Assembly (NCBI GenBank): GCA_025642065.1
Contig: JAODUP010000048.1
Location: 62,001-126,000, forward strand
DNA from: Paralvinella palmiformis
Taxonomy: Eukaryota; Annelida; Polychaeta; Terebellida; Alvinellidae
DNA: 64,000 nucleotides
Direction: 5' to 3'
Each line of letters starts with the position of its first letter. Position 1 is the stretch's first letter. Made by a program: the position numbers and the translations under genes. The notes under the pieces are model-generated. The model searched no databases. It had not been told where the DNA came from and was given only the letters and a program-made list of their open reading frames with translations. Shown here in pieces: positions 52,963 to 64,000 of this stretch.

Positions 52963-55900
52963 GTAAGAATTATGTTAATACATGTTATATTTTATCATTT
53001 ATCATAGTTTTCAATGCTATCTGCTGTTGTACGAATGCATTCCATTGTTGGGATAACGCTGTTGGTAACTTACTGTAACAGCTTAAGTACAAGTATAGTA
53101 CGACGTAGACTCGATTTATCCACAAATTGTGAAATAACAAATAATATTACCATGTATTCGTATTAAAATCACAAATCATTCGAGTTATAAATATAAAGTT
53201 AATATACGATGATAAGGGAAGAAAATGACTAACAAAATGGCTACGTCTCTGAACGACAGACTTAACTTGCCCTTACGATGAAACGTGAAATTAGGTCATT
53301 AGAGGGTCTAGCTTGAGTAACATGATTCTCATATCACTACGAATCATATAGGTTAGGTTTTACTGCAAGTAATATTCACACATTAATAACCTGGATGCTA
53401 GTGAAATCTGGATGTCCATGGTTATGATGGTAAAATAGTTAGAATGGTTGGCCACAAATCCCTAAAGGATGTTTCTGATCTGTCAATCATTTCATCAGTT
53501 ATTCTTTGAGATTTATGCCCTACCTACCTTGTGCAGAAAGGTAGCAGAAAACATCTACAGTTTAAAAGTGAAATGTGCCTGTTCTATATGACACCTGATA
53601 CAATGATTCATTTGTTTCTGGTTGTCATTTCAGTCTTGTACAAATTGCCAAATATATTACTATATTATATATACATATTGGCATTTGATTAAAAACTATT
53701 CTTGCTAATTTATATTTAATGTGTATGCAGTTTAGACATCTTTTTTTAATAAATGGTGGTAGATAGGTTTAGATGATGATTGATGTTTTACGGCCACTTT
53801 TGTGCACATGGTAGGCTAAATGGGCCGAGCGACCTCCAAAAGGTAATGAAGCGAAGTCAAAGATGAAACAGCCTTCAGATATGCCCATGCCGAGATTCGA
53901 ACTCAGGTGGTAGTGAACTGTGCTCCAACACACTACCAACTAGACCACAAAGGTTCCTGGTAGATAGGTTTAGATTTATTCAGAAAAGGGTGTATGACAG
54001 ATGCACAATGCTTATGTTGACTTCAGGATCACAAGCCCCCCCCCCAGTAAAAAGGGAAATAAATAATCCACAAACATACTTAGACACACAGAGTGTTGAT
54101 AATGTAGCTACTTGTGCCCTCTTCTTGGACCATTTCAAAGGAGAAGTACTAATTATCAGAAGATTCCACCAGCCTAAATAGTAAAGTAGGGAAGTAACTC
54201 CTGACATGTATTTATGATAAAAATTGATCACTTCTCTACAGGATGGCTTATTTGATTTTTGGTGAATTTTCAACTTATTTCGATGACGTTGTTACATCAT
54301 GGCAAGATTATATCCAGCATGATGAGTGGCTGCCTGCCTTTCCATAGATGTATTTCATGGAGTCATCTTGAAGTTGAGCATGTACTTGTGCAATTTGATC
54401 ATATTTCATTACCTGCCACCATTGAATGAAATGAATTTCTTGCATTCATATGTAAAATATAATGCTTCTGATGTTCAGATCAAATAGCATTCAGCCAGAA
54501 TACTTAGATTATAAATAATTATAAACATGTCATCCATATGCACACATGAGAAAGAGCAAGTCATCAAATTCTCTGCCATTATGTGACTGTATATTATTAA
54601 TCAGTCAAACTGTATCTATTGAAGAATAGATCATAAGTCTCTAGTCTCACAGTGTCATGTTGTTATTTCAGTTGATATGAAGTCTGTCAACTGTCATTAC
54701 ACTACTATTTGTAAATAGTATCAACAGCAGTGTTTCTAGAGTGCAGCATGACAATTCTACATCACACTAGCCCCTTTGTTAGTAAAATTTAACTAATATT
54801 TAAAAAAAATTGGTGCTTGACTCAAAAGAGAATGCCCGATACTCAAGCTGGGCACATCTAGAGTTAATTTTGACATAAATTGAACATACCCAAGAACAGC
54901 ACCCTTGATATACCTAATATTCATACAAATATGTTACATTGGAACATTTGACTTCAACCATTGCTTTAATAGACCTTGCCAACTAATTTCCGCTTGCTTT
55001 TACACTTCGGGTCATCACCCAGAGTTTCATGGTTTTCAATGTAGGCCGGATTCTTGTTCTGAACATCTTGGTTTGAACAATGATCTACTGCATAATACAA
55101 TTGGAATTCATATAGGAAATACCTCTAGTGATAGATTAGTTTCTTGTTGTTCAGCATATTCCATTATTAAATGTTGTTATTGTCAACAAATAAGAGTAAT
55201 TATTTCTTTAGCGAAGTCCGCCAGTATCGGTTATCGCTTGAAAATTGAAATGGCGACAGACAGGGTTTGTTTACATTTTAAAATCAACTCATGTGTCATG
55301 TTAATTCACGAGAAATAATACCCAAATGCAATATATCAATGCTGGATTATTGCTCTATCAATTAATACTTTTGTGTAACACAATATGTCTCCGATTTGAT
55401 GAGTATGTTCGATCCAAATAGCACACCCATTTGTTTATTAGAATTATGCCAGTGCATTATCACTGGCATGCACTTGCGCCATGAGTTTACTGCTAGCTGT
55501 TGGCGAACGTTCTACATGAAAAATGACCACAAATAAAACAAATCGTTGAAGATATCTCTGAATTGTCCTGATTAAATGATAGTATTACAACTGCCTTGTC
55601 CATTTTCAATATTATTATGACCAAAGATGTGTATACATAAACTTTCGCTACAAATATGGCAATCCGCTTGTACACAGGAAATGTATTCTAGGAAGTACCA
55701 CATAGAACTTCCAATTTAATCTATTTTGTTTACTAAATCAGCCTTCTTTGAATAGAAATATACTAAATATCACCTTATCTTTCATTTTCCTTTACTGACT
55801 TGGAATCGTGGAGTATTATCACTGGCAATCCCGCATACTCACTGAAAAGGAACGGGGATCCAGACTGCAATTAACATGATCCGATTGTAGTAGTTCTAAA

Positions 55901-58900
55901 TCCTACCGCTAGATGTCACTAGCTTAATTGGCAAGGTCTATTACTCAATTTCTTTTTAAAAATCAGGAATTCATCTCAAAACTTTTGAAAAAACATTGTA
56001 AATGTGACCACATAATTGATATTCTATAATTAGCATCTATGAGCTGAATCCGTCAATCCCCTACTCCTATTACATCTAAGCAATGATACTCTATTGGGCA
56101 ATATATAAGTTTCAAAGTAACTACTACACTCGTTGACTCAGCCATCTGCCTCTACAAATGTTCAGATGGCAAATATGAAAATTTTAAAACCTTCCCCACA
56201 AAGTCATCAATGAAAAATCAAAAATTGGTAGTTTCATAAATCTATTGACACTGTATGACAAACCCAGAGTTTTGAATAATATTCTTGGTCCTTAGTAGGA
56301 ATTATCTATAGCATAGATGAGGTGAATCAAACTGATTTATTTGTCACAAAATATTTGTTTTCCGCCATGTTTAAAGATGAACTTGACCAATTCGTGAAAT
56401 TCAATTTCAGAATAGTGTTGACCATTTTTTTTCCAAAAAAATCAGGAAATATATCAGAATATAATATTTTTACTGACTGTATTAACATACTTGTATTTGT
56501 TGATTTTATTGGTCATATTTCACAAAATATTAGCAGGTTTTCATAAAGTTCTTGATCTGATCATGCCATAGAAGTTCTGTGCATTTCTTCCATCAGTAAG
56601 AGCTCCAAAACAGCTTAAACCTGTTTCGCGAAAACAAACACAAGACTGCTGCATATTTTGTCGGGCTAGTATTTTGGACAAGTCACTAGCCCGAAGACAA
56701 AATCCACAAGTCCCAGGCATCCGGCCTACCAAATTTCCAGACCTCAATTTAAAAAAAAGCATTTCACTTCTGAAATCCCTCCCATTTGAAAAAAGTATTT
56801 CTCTCAGATATGGCCTTATATTTTGACATCGTCAGCAGTTGACTCAAAGGGAATCATCTGAATGATAGAAACCTCCTTGACTGGATTGTTCACTTCTCCT
56901 GATAGCCAATAAATGGTTATCTACTCGTTATGATGAATGATATAACCCAATGATAAAGTGCACTTTACGGTACCAGCAGCAAGCATGTTTGTAGTTGAGA
57001 GGTGGAGCCAGACTCTTGGGTGTCATGATCTTTTACATTCCAGTGTCAGTCTTCTAGCACGGGGGGGGGTACATACCCCCCTCTGTGTCTAAAGGGTGTT
57101 TAATCTTTCACTTTGTCAGAGCTCTATCTTCAGAGGTGGTCATGCACATTTAACCTAACTTGTGCTTAGAAGTAACTATAAAACATGACCCCTGTCTGAG
57201 AAGATGAGTTCAATTTCTGGATATTACCTTAAAACTTTACTTACGGTATTATGGTGCCATTTTAATATGTCTGCAAAAATGATATGACAAGGATTCTGTG
57301 AAAGTGCCTTGTTTAACAAATTGTTACATGTATGACATTTTTATTGCTTAATTTGATTATCAATATATTATTGAATGTACTGTACTGGCTATGGGGAGAC
57401 ATTACAATGATTCTGGTGTGTGTGTGTAGCATATGCTGATTACGGTTTAATCATTATGACTACATGAAAGGTGCTATTCTCAATAATAAAAAAAGCATCA
57501 TTAATTTAGTCATGTTATATCAAAATGGGATGCATAAATAGCCGTTTTTTTAGGTAATTAATGCTAATACGTGAATGTACCACATGTTGTCTGTGTTGCA
57601 TCTGATTAACAGTTTTGTTGACATGCCTTATTTCTGTCTTGTCTTTATAGTAATGATGCTCAACTCCGTGAAAAAGCACGAAAGGAGAGAGAACGAATAG
57701 CTCAGACAGGCTTCCGATCTCGGGAACGTTTAACAAATGTCCCAGAATTTGGTCCTATTATTAAGGTAAATACTAAAATAGGGTTTAAGTTTTTTTAAAT
57801 CAATAGATTGCTGGATAACTGCATCTGAAAAACAGCTTGACCCAACCTGAGACAACTGACATCCATTTAAAAAAATGTAAATTAATGTTGGCTTTATCAT
57901 GATATAAAATACTCACTTCATTTTTATTATAATACATAATTTTTTTAATTGTGTCTTATTGGTTTTTTTGTAACTAATTTTTATTATTGGATATATTTAT
58001 ATTTGCTATTTTTACTAACATTTTTAAAAATTAATTGTAACTTTTGTTAGATAATTAAGAATTTGCAAGATACTTTTAAACATAAATTTATATTGAATTG
58101 CAATTAGATTTCAACATCATAGTAATCAGTGACAATAACCCAAATTTTTTGGTTGGGGTGATCTTGAAAGATCAACACAATACAAGGTGTAAAGTGAAGT
58201 CGTGCTGCTTCAATGTAGTAAATCAGATGAATTTTGGGATGGTGTGATATGAGATCGCATCTTTTCTATGCATTTAGGGAACCAATGTGATTGAGTTAAC
58301 ACTTCGTGTTTAGCCAGGATGGGTAAATAAGGCAAGCATTCATATAAATTCACTATTGATAGTTATCTAATGCTGAATACATATCAGAAACAAAACCTGA
58401 CTGACTTTTGAAACTACAGTATTGTGTAATTTACAGGTGGTAATTTATCAATAAATATTGATACTTGCCAACTTCACAATGTGTAGTAGAAAACAAGATT
58501 GTTTGTGGTTATAAGTTGAGTATGGAAAGTATGTGGAGCAGCATGCAAGAAATGTGGCAAAGACATGCAGGGACTTCTCAATTTTTTTAAAAACATTTTA
58601 TATAAAAAAGTTAGTTTTTTGCAACCCTGACACCAATGTTCTACTTGGATGTGTGTCAGCTAATTGTGTCAGGCTAGTTCCTGTGCTTGTTAGAATGCCA
58701 CTAAAGGTCAGAATTCAAGCCACCCAGATCAAGTTCTATCATCATCAAGGTTGATGTATCCTGGATGAAACTATCCAGACACCGATCAATACTAATTTAA
58801 TAATTGATGATATTGTTAACTAGTATGACATCTGATGACAGCCAGGAAAGCTATAGTTTTATGACGTAATTAGCACATTGAATTACAAATGGTCTATATA

Positions 58901-60925
58901 CAATGGCTGGTAATTGGAACACTTCCAGAAGTCCACCCAGAAACTGGGTTCCTGTCATAATAATTATGCTCTTTTGAGATGTTAAACAATGAAACGTGTG
59001 AATGAATAGTGTAATATATTAAATAACTAACTAAGTTTTTATGTTAGATGATAAAGGTTTCTGTGCTGAAAAAGTTGAAGCAGCTATTAAGTGGAATTTA
59101 GCCTTATGGTGCTGATTAATGTAGCTTGGTGGTAAAAAATTTGGTAAATAGCGTGCTATAAATCAAGTGTCAATCACTGAGAATCATACCATCTTTAGAA
59201 AATTGTGCAAGATGAGTAAAAATTTAAAATCTGTATAATAAACATATTACCTAAATCAATGACTAACAGTAACAGTTGTCAGCATAATCTGTACTCTAAC
59301 ATTACACATTGAGTGGTTGGAAATAGATTAAATCATACTGACTACAAGATGATTCAGTGTTACTGAATGCTGCTCTATAAATGTGAACACCAACTGACCT
59401 GTTCCCAGTTACTGGTATTGATTGAACAATTACTCATGCAGCAGTGACAGTTGTCTCTTTTATTTACAGTCATCTTTATCAAAATAGGAATAATAAAACA
59501 TTAATTGGGTATCAATATAATTGCTAATCGCCTATAACAACAGTTCAATCAGCCACCAAGAATAAATGTGCTCCACTCTAAAATCAGATTAACTCTTGTG
59601 GATTTGTGAAGATGTTAACACTTTTCTTTGTAAAAAATAAATGCTTTAAATGGTAATTTCCCATTAATAGTTGTATGGATAAAAAATTTAAAAGTAACTA
59701 GAATTAAATCCATTTAATGTCACCAATAATGAGCACAGTGGATAGAGCACTGACCATGCAAACTTCCAGGTTATGATTCAAATTGTGTTATTTGTGTTTG
59801 TATCACACAAAGTGTGTGATGTTTCACTGGGAAATTGCCTCTCAACCTTATGACTTGAGTTGGGGCTAAAAAAAAACATTCACTAACAATGGAAACCTGA
59901 CTTGTTAGAAACCTTGCAAGTGATATTTTCTTGTATGTTTCTTTTTTCAGGAACCAAAGGCCAATGATGCCCTGCATCTGAAGATAGCATCAGTATTAGG
60001 TAGCTATGATGACAAGGCTAAGGCAGTAATCCAGGAAAGTTCATTCTACCTGGGGGTTGATGATGAGGCAGCAACACCGGCTAGTCCCATAGTTACTTCC
60101 AAGGGGGCATTACCAAGACTCACTCCATCAAGCTTGGGTGGAAAAGACTTGCTGAAGAAGAAGGTAGATCTTCCCAATGGCAGCCAACGGCCACGAAATC
60201 ATGAATCAAAGACTGATTTCAAGGCACTCATTCCCAACAACAGCAGCAGTAAGCGTCACTCAGGAGGACGTGCTGGAAATGGAAAGTCAACTCATGCTGC
60301 ATCGCACAATTCTAAAACCATTTCATCTCCTGGTGCTAAGAACTGCCAACAGAACCAGAGATGCACACCACCTATGCGTGGTAGCAACTCAAAAACCAAC
60401 GCCAGTGTCTCTTCTGATTTCCATAAACAGAGGACGCCAACATCGTCTGAATATCCCATTAAGCAGCATTGTACACCACAGAACCAGAAATTACCTTCAC
60501 CATCACAGTTGTCTAATGTTAACCAGAAAAATTTCCCCAGTGCCTTGGTAGACAACCATAATCAGAGGACACCTCCTGTGACTGGTTTAGCTGCTGTTGT
60601 TGAGCACAATAGTCAACAAAACCAGAGGACAACCCCACCAAATCACACTGCCATACCATTGCGGAATAGCAACCAGAAAGCGAACATCGGTGCCTGTTTG
60701 GATAGCCACAGCCAAAAAATGTCAGTGTTGTCTGCAGGATCTGTTACACATCAGTGCAGTACACAAAAAGACAAACCAGATTGTTCACCCAGGGTTCAAC
60801 AAGTCACAAAGGAAGCGCAATTAAAACAGTTGCTTACACCTTCACCAGACAAAAGCTACAAGAAAAGTGATGGGCACAAGTCAATGAAAGTCAGGAGGCC
60901 AATGGAATTATCTGTTAAGAATTTG
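52946..60925 (+). CDS. AFF: AF4/FMR2 family (AFF/lilliputian) homologue, N-terminal part
   Basis: Three exons, continuing past the window: 52946-52962 (ATG plus 5 codons, phase 2), 57651-57765 (115 nt) and 59951-60925 (325 codons). Splice phases agree, and an in-frame TAA at 52919-52921 fixes the first ATG. The N-terminus (MASPSC then REKARKERERIAQ) is the basic helix that starts AFF proteins; FGPIIKEPK with LKIASVLGSYDD matches the AFF4 stretch LFAEPYKV...RIQSMLGNYDE. Known: AFF1/AFF4 are scaffolds of the super elongation complex and this N-terminal region binds P-TEFb. The long exon is low-complexity, rich in Asn, Gln, Ser, Thr, Pro and His. Inferred: nuclear transcription-elongation scaffold. 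Which paralogue (AFF1-4) cannot be said; many invertebrates have one. Confidence 0.78.
53758..53975 (-). mobile_element. SINE family A with perfect 17-bp target-site duplication
   Basis: Insert 53775-53958, read on the minus strand: A box tggtctagttgg, B box gagttcgaatc, body ggtcgctcggcccatttagc. Flanks GGTAGATAGGTTTAGAT at 53758-53774 and 53959-53975 are identical, so this is a fairly young retrotransposition. Confidence 0.95.
54967..55943. mobile_element. 0.98-kb DNA element with short inverted repeats
   Basis: Starts TAATAGACCTTGCCAACTAA and ends, reversed, TAATAGACCTTGCCAATTAA. The right end is shared with 48034-48246. The open frame 54905-55318 begins outside the element and has no recognisable domain. 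Non-autonomous as far as visible. Confidence 0.75.
57651..57765 (+). CDS. AFF: AFF second exon: basic N-terminal helix
   Basis: 115 nt, entry phase 2, exit phase 0, acceptor gtctttatag, donor gtaaat. It encodes REKARKERERIAQ and NVPEFGPIIK. The Arg/Glu-rich helix followed by a hydrophobic P-x-F element parallels the AFF4 N-terminus, where the LF element docks onto P-TEFb. Confidence 0.85.
57766..59950. other. Second AFF intron
   Basis: AT-rich, no coding signal; a degenerate SINE family B copy at 59727-59870. Confidence 0.6.
59727..59870 (+). mobile_element. SINE family B (degenerate)
   Basis: A box gtggatagagcactga, weakened B box (ggttatgattcaaat), decayed tail (ttgagttggggctaaa). Confidence 0.6.
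59951..60925 (+). CDS. AFF: AFF third exon: YDD homology box and low-complexity region
   Basis: 325 codons, phase 0/0, acceptor cttttttcag, donor gtaaga (the frame would stop at TGA six bases into the intron). It begins EPKANDALHLKIASVLGSYD, the AFF homology box, then runs into a long Ser/Thr/Pro/Gln/Asn region with recurring Q-R-T-P-P-like units. A large early exon of this kind is typical of AFF genes. Confidence 0.88.
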
Positions 60926-61017
60926 GTAAGATGAGAGCAATTGTGGGTGTTGGTTGTAATGTTATGAATGCAGTGATATTGTTGTAGTGTGTGTGTGTGT
61001 GTGTGCCTGTGTGCATA

Positions 61018-61291
61018 TCAGACATGGGGTCAATTCCAAGTTTGGTCAATTCCAGTTTTTACCTATTCCAATCACTGATTGGAGTAGGCACTCCAAGTAC
61101 CTAATTGGAATACCTACTCTGAGTAGTTTATTATTCCAAGTAGGATTGTCATGGAAGAAATACTTCTCAATTAAAAAATTAAATAGTAAATTAATTCCAA
61201 TTCCAAATTTATCAATTCCAATTCCATTTTTTTAAATAAGCAATTTTGGAATTGATGGGCAATTCCAGAATTGAATTGACCCCACATCTGA
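61018..61291. mobile_element. MITE rich in AATTCC motifs
   Basis: Starts CAGACATGGGGTCAATTCC, ends (reversed) CAGATGTGGGGTCAATTC. The body is packed with AATTCCAATTCCA-type repeats. hAT-like termini. A reversed partial copy is nested at 61919-62150. Confidence 0.8.
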
Positions 61292-61918
61292 TATATATAG
61301 ATAGATAGATAATTGCCTTATTTATGGCAATATCACATGAACCTGTACAGCTAAGATAAAAGTAACAACAAGCCTTATTTACTCTAAGAAGTTGACATGT
61401 TTTGACAAATGCCTTTGATAAGAAAATGGTCCAGGTGTAGATCACTGACAGCTGTGATGGTTAACTTTCCAGTATTTTATCTTTACTTGAGATAATTTAA
61501 CAATGCGGTCAAAATGTGATTACTTGTCTCTGATGGGAAATTTTAATGACAACATAATCATTGGAGAGTTGCCCATTAGTAATTACATACTATGCATTGA
61601 CATGCAATCAGTACAAGATACTCCTATAAAATATATAGTTGCTTACATTTATTGGGGAAAAAAGTGAACTTTTCCAGATTGATTTAAATCAGGGTTGGAT
61701 TTCTTCCAGGAAGAAATGGGTTTTTACCTGGAAGAAAACCTTTCTTCCGGGAAGAAATTGGGAAGAAACTCCCAGGCCAAGAGCTACAGTAACCTAACAG
61801 TGCAAACTAATATGATACTCACCACCTCCACTTCACTGAACAAAAAACTTAATGTCATGCCACTGAGAAGATAGATGTGACTTCCTGTGATTTAAATGGT
61901 GGTGCTACTGTTTGAGTA

Positions 61919-62150
61919 TCAGACATAGGGTCAATTCAATTCCGGAATTGGAATTTATTATTTAAAAAATGGAATTGGAATTGATAAATTTTGAATTGGA
62001 ATTGAAGTTTCCTACAAAAGAAAATGAATCCACAAATTAATTTAACATTTAATTTTTTAATTCAGAAATATTTCTTCCATGACAATCCTACTTGGAATAT
62101 AAACTACTCAGATTAGGTATTCCAAGTAGGTACTTGGAGTAGGTACTCAT
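61919..62150. mobile_element. Reversed partial copy of the AATTCC MITE, nested
   Basis: Begins cagacatagggtcaattcaa and follows the reverse complement of 61018-61291 (ggaattggaattgataaatt, tacttggaatata, ccaagtaggtacttggagta). It lies within the hAT element 61691-62872. Confidence 0.8.
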
Positions 62151-62173
62151 GATAAAATGTCTGGTGTGTGTGT

Positions 62174-62300
62174 GTTAACGTAAATCTGTATAATCAGGTA
62201 ATATGTGTATTACCTGAAATTTTCAGGTAATGTGTTTTAAATCTCAATTAGCAATATTTCAGGTAATATATACATATTACCTGATTATACAGATTAACTG
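62174..62300. mobile_element. 127-bp foldback MITE
   Basis: Outer arms aatctgtataatcaggtaat and atattacctgattatacaga are inverted; each arm also contains its own palindrome (caggtaata...tattacctg). Nested inside the hAT element. Confidence 0.85.
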
Positions 62301-62419
62301 TAGCATATAATATATAAATAAAAAATAATGTGTATTGTCAGCATATTTATTTCAAGTAAATTGCTAATCATGATATCATGGTTAACAAAATTAAACTTCA
62401 TATATTGTTCAATAGTGGT

Positions 62420-62570
62420 CTAGTAGTCCAAATCAAAGTTTCCCCTGAACATCCTATAACAGAACACTAACTTAGTTATCTTCTCATAGCCTAATCTGTT
62501 CCTTATTTTAGTAAGAATGGCACCAAAACAAGAGAATATTTTCTCAATAGATGCAGATGGTGGTGGTGGT
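62420..62570 (-). pseudogene. hAT transposase C-terminal (dimerisation) fragment
   Basis: Reads SASIEKIFSCFGAILTKI, RNRLGYEKITKLVFCYRM and then a stop. The S-x-E-x-x-F-S motif and the following K-x-R-N-R-L helix are the hAT dimerisation signature. Belongs to the element 61691-62872. Confidence 0.88.
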
Positions 62571-63181
62571 CTATATTATTAGTAGAGATACAAGAGATAT
62601 GATGATTTATTTGTCAAATAATCTTCTCATGCCCAAAGATTTTTTGCAAACCAGGACTATAACCTATTCTAATTTTAAAAAGTACATATATACGTATGAC
62701 TAGCATGAAAAATATATTAATATTTGTCAAATTTGAAAATGGCAAATCTAAATTTGGATGATGATTTTGTACCATTTTTGAATTTTTCCATTTCTTCCCA
62801 AAATGGAAAGGAAGAAAACCCGGTTTTTACCATGGTTTTTACCGTCCATGGAAGAAACATGCCAACCCTGATCTAAATAACCTTCGGAGAACAAACTGTC
62901 AACCCTATCCTGCAATGAGTCTGCTATTTCCAGATGAAAATCAGAATGTGTGTGTGTGTGTTTATTCATAGTTTTACTGCTCTAGAGAATGGTTTACCAA
63001 CTCACAGACTAGTGATTAGTTCACTCTATATAATCACTTTATCAGAACTAAAACCACTCCTGTAATACTATGTATCCACACATAATTATGATTTGTTGTT
63101 AGAAAACCAGAGAGGAACATATGAAACAGTTAAGATTAAAATTTAATCTATATTATATATATGTAATATGTAGTTTATTTG

Positions 63182-63266
63182 TTAGTTTTGGTTCTATAGA
63201 CATTGATGTTTTATGGCCACTTTTGTGCATGTGGTAGGCTAAATGGGCCATTAATTTTGGTTCTAT
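63182..63266 (-). mobile_element. Severely truncated SINE family A with target duplication
   Basis: Only the tail end (gatgttttatggccactttt, ttgtgcatgtggtaggctaa, atgggcc) is present, between ttagttttggttctat (63182-63197) and ttaattttggttctat (63251-63266). A 5'-truncated insertion. Confidence 0.88.
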
Positions 63267-64000
63267 GATATGTCTGTGTGTGTGGTAAAAGCATAATTTA
63301 AGTATGTTTACTCCCATCTAGAAAATTCAACCCTGTTTCTCGGACAATTGATTTTTTTATAGTAGAAGAAGCTTGCCTGTGTCAAAATAATGACTCTTCC
63401 CAAAGATGGTGATAAGATGCCTATATTTGGGCCTACCACCTGCAAAAGAGTATGTGCTGCTGCTATCTTGCGAATTCGATCAGCAGTCATAACGTCACAA
63501 CTGGACTGTTGTTGTTTTTTCATCACATCACTATGGCTCCGATATTTGGATCAGTCTGTATCTGCATAAACCCATTGTGCCTCTCAGCTGGTCTCATTGG
63601 AGCAGAAGCTGTGGCACTTGTTACAGATTGTCAGTATGTCATGTTGATGTTTGCAGAGTATACGGAAAGGAAAGCGTCTTTCTTCTCATTAATGGAAACC
63701 TCACTTTCCAATCTAATATTGCTGATCTGTACATAACACAGCGCCAAGCCATAATTTACAATGATTCTATCAATCGTAACACACATCAGCACTGATATCA
63801 CACAAAGCCAAATATGCAAAGAAACGGTGGAACTTATCACATGGTTATGTTTGACTGTTGTGACGTCACAAGCTTTATTGATTGATTGACTGATTTTGGT
63901 GCACTGTCGTCACCTACTTCACCAGAGTGCTCTGGCACACTGGAGTCGCTCCCCATTAAAAAAAATTATCACCGGTATTGTTTAACAGTGTAAAATGCTG

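Larger units (their letters stand above)
52963..57650. other. First AFF intron
   Basis: 4.7 kb. Holds the SINE at 53775-53958, the DNA element at 54967-55943 and a diverged SINE-A-like stretch (about 57010-57200, with a G9 run at about 57061). The remaining sequence is AT-rich with no coding signal. Confidence 0.6.
61691..62872 (-). mobile_element. hAT transposon with 8-bp target duplication, carrying nested MITEs
   Basis: Termini CAGGGTTGGATTTCTTCC and, reversed, CAGGGTTGGCATGTTTCTTCC. Flanks ATTTAAAT and ATCTAAAT match at seven of eight. GGAAGAAA motifs recur at both ends (likely transposase sites). On the minus strand 62570-62420 encodes the hAT dimerisation domain. Nested inside: 61919-62150 and 62174-62300. 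Confidence 0.88.
60926..64000. other. Third AFF intron, dense in transposons; gene continues beyond
   Basis: No further AFF exon recognised. Elements: 61018-61291, the composite hAT 61691-62872, and the truncated SINE 63182-63266. The frames in 63308-63736 are not recognised. Confidence 0.55.

Noticed and set aside
54905..55318. 137-codon open frame on + strand
   Set aside because: Starts outside and runs into a transposable element, has no recognisable domain and unusual composition (many Cys/Ile); probably chance.
60926..60931. AFF reading frame ending in TGA at 60932 as a true C-terminus
   Set aside because: The TGA lies within a strong donor (TTG|gtaaga) and AFF proteins are far longer; it is intron sequence.
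1..64000. CRISPR arrays, operons, bacterial promoters
   Set aside because: The window is animal DNA with spliced genes; no regularly spaced direct repeats of that type occur.

Overview
The window looks like genomic DNA of an invertebrate animal. It is AT-rich, its genes are split by introns of up to about 18 kb with GT-AG borders, and it is full of tRNA-derived SINEs, hAT-like and other DNA transposons and decayed LINE pieces. Gene content is bilaterian: a GLYR1/NPAC homologue, an AF4/FMR2 (AFF) homologue and a neuronal-type LRR-Ig receptor. A marine lophotrochozoan or invertebrate deuterostome fits; I cannot place it more closely.

Layout. (1) 4475-50172, + strand: the GLYR1 homologue (PWWP part, basic linker, beta-hydroxyacid-dehydrogenase-like domain). 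Ten exon positions are visible, one of them occupied by two alternative exons. The first exon(s), encoding the start of the PWWP domain, lie before the window. (2) 23915-27025, - strand: a single-coding-exon LRR-Ig transmembrane protein of 1036 residues, nested antisense in the 18-kb GLYR1 intron. Its 5'UTR is split by an intron, and a CpG-rich zone at about 31.7-32.1 kb is a possible promoter. (3) 52946 to the window end, + strand: the 5' part of an AFF gene, with a 17-nt first coding exon, a 115-nt second exon and a 975-nt third exon; the rest lies beyond the window.

The most interesting signals. First, two tandem 128-nt exons near the GLYR1 3' end (46921-47048 and 47635-47762) share length and phase and align without gaps over 43 residues (19 identical). 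Using both exons, or neither, breaks the reading frame, so they look like mutually exclusive exons exchanging a C-terminal segment of the dehydrogenase domain. Second, the GLYR1 domain keeps a lysine at the catalytic position, which vertebrate GLYR1 has replaced by methionine. Third, the cytoplasmic tail of the nested LRR-Ig receptor carries about twelve 11-residue (hendecad) repeats, predicting a membrane-proximal coiled coil with recurring YxxQ motifs, and the protein ends in a class I PDZ ligand.

The remaining DNA is intron and intergenic sequence rich in mobile elements. These include a 0.8-kb element with about 140-bp inverted repeats beginning CATGATG (P-element-like), a 1.4-kb element with a 9-bp target duplication and unfamiliar reading frames, two hAT remnants with recognisable dimerisation-domain pieces (one holding nested elements), several MITEs, two SINE families (copies with clear target duplications, and one inverted pair), LINE reverse-transcriptase fragments and perfect or near-perfect hairpins. 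Coordinates of exons were set by hand from splice motifs, phase and homology.
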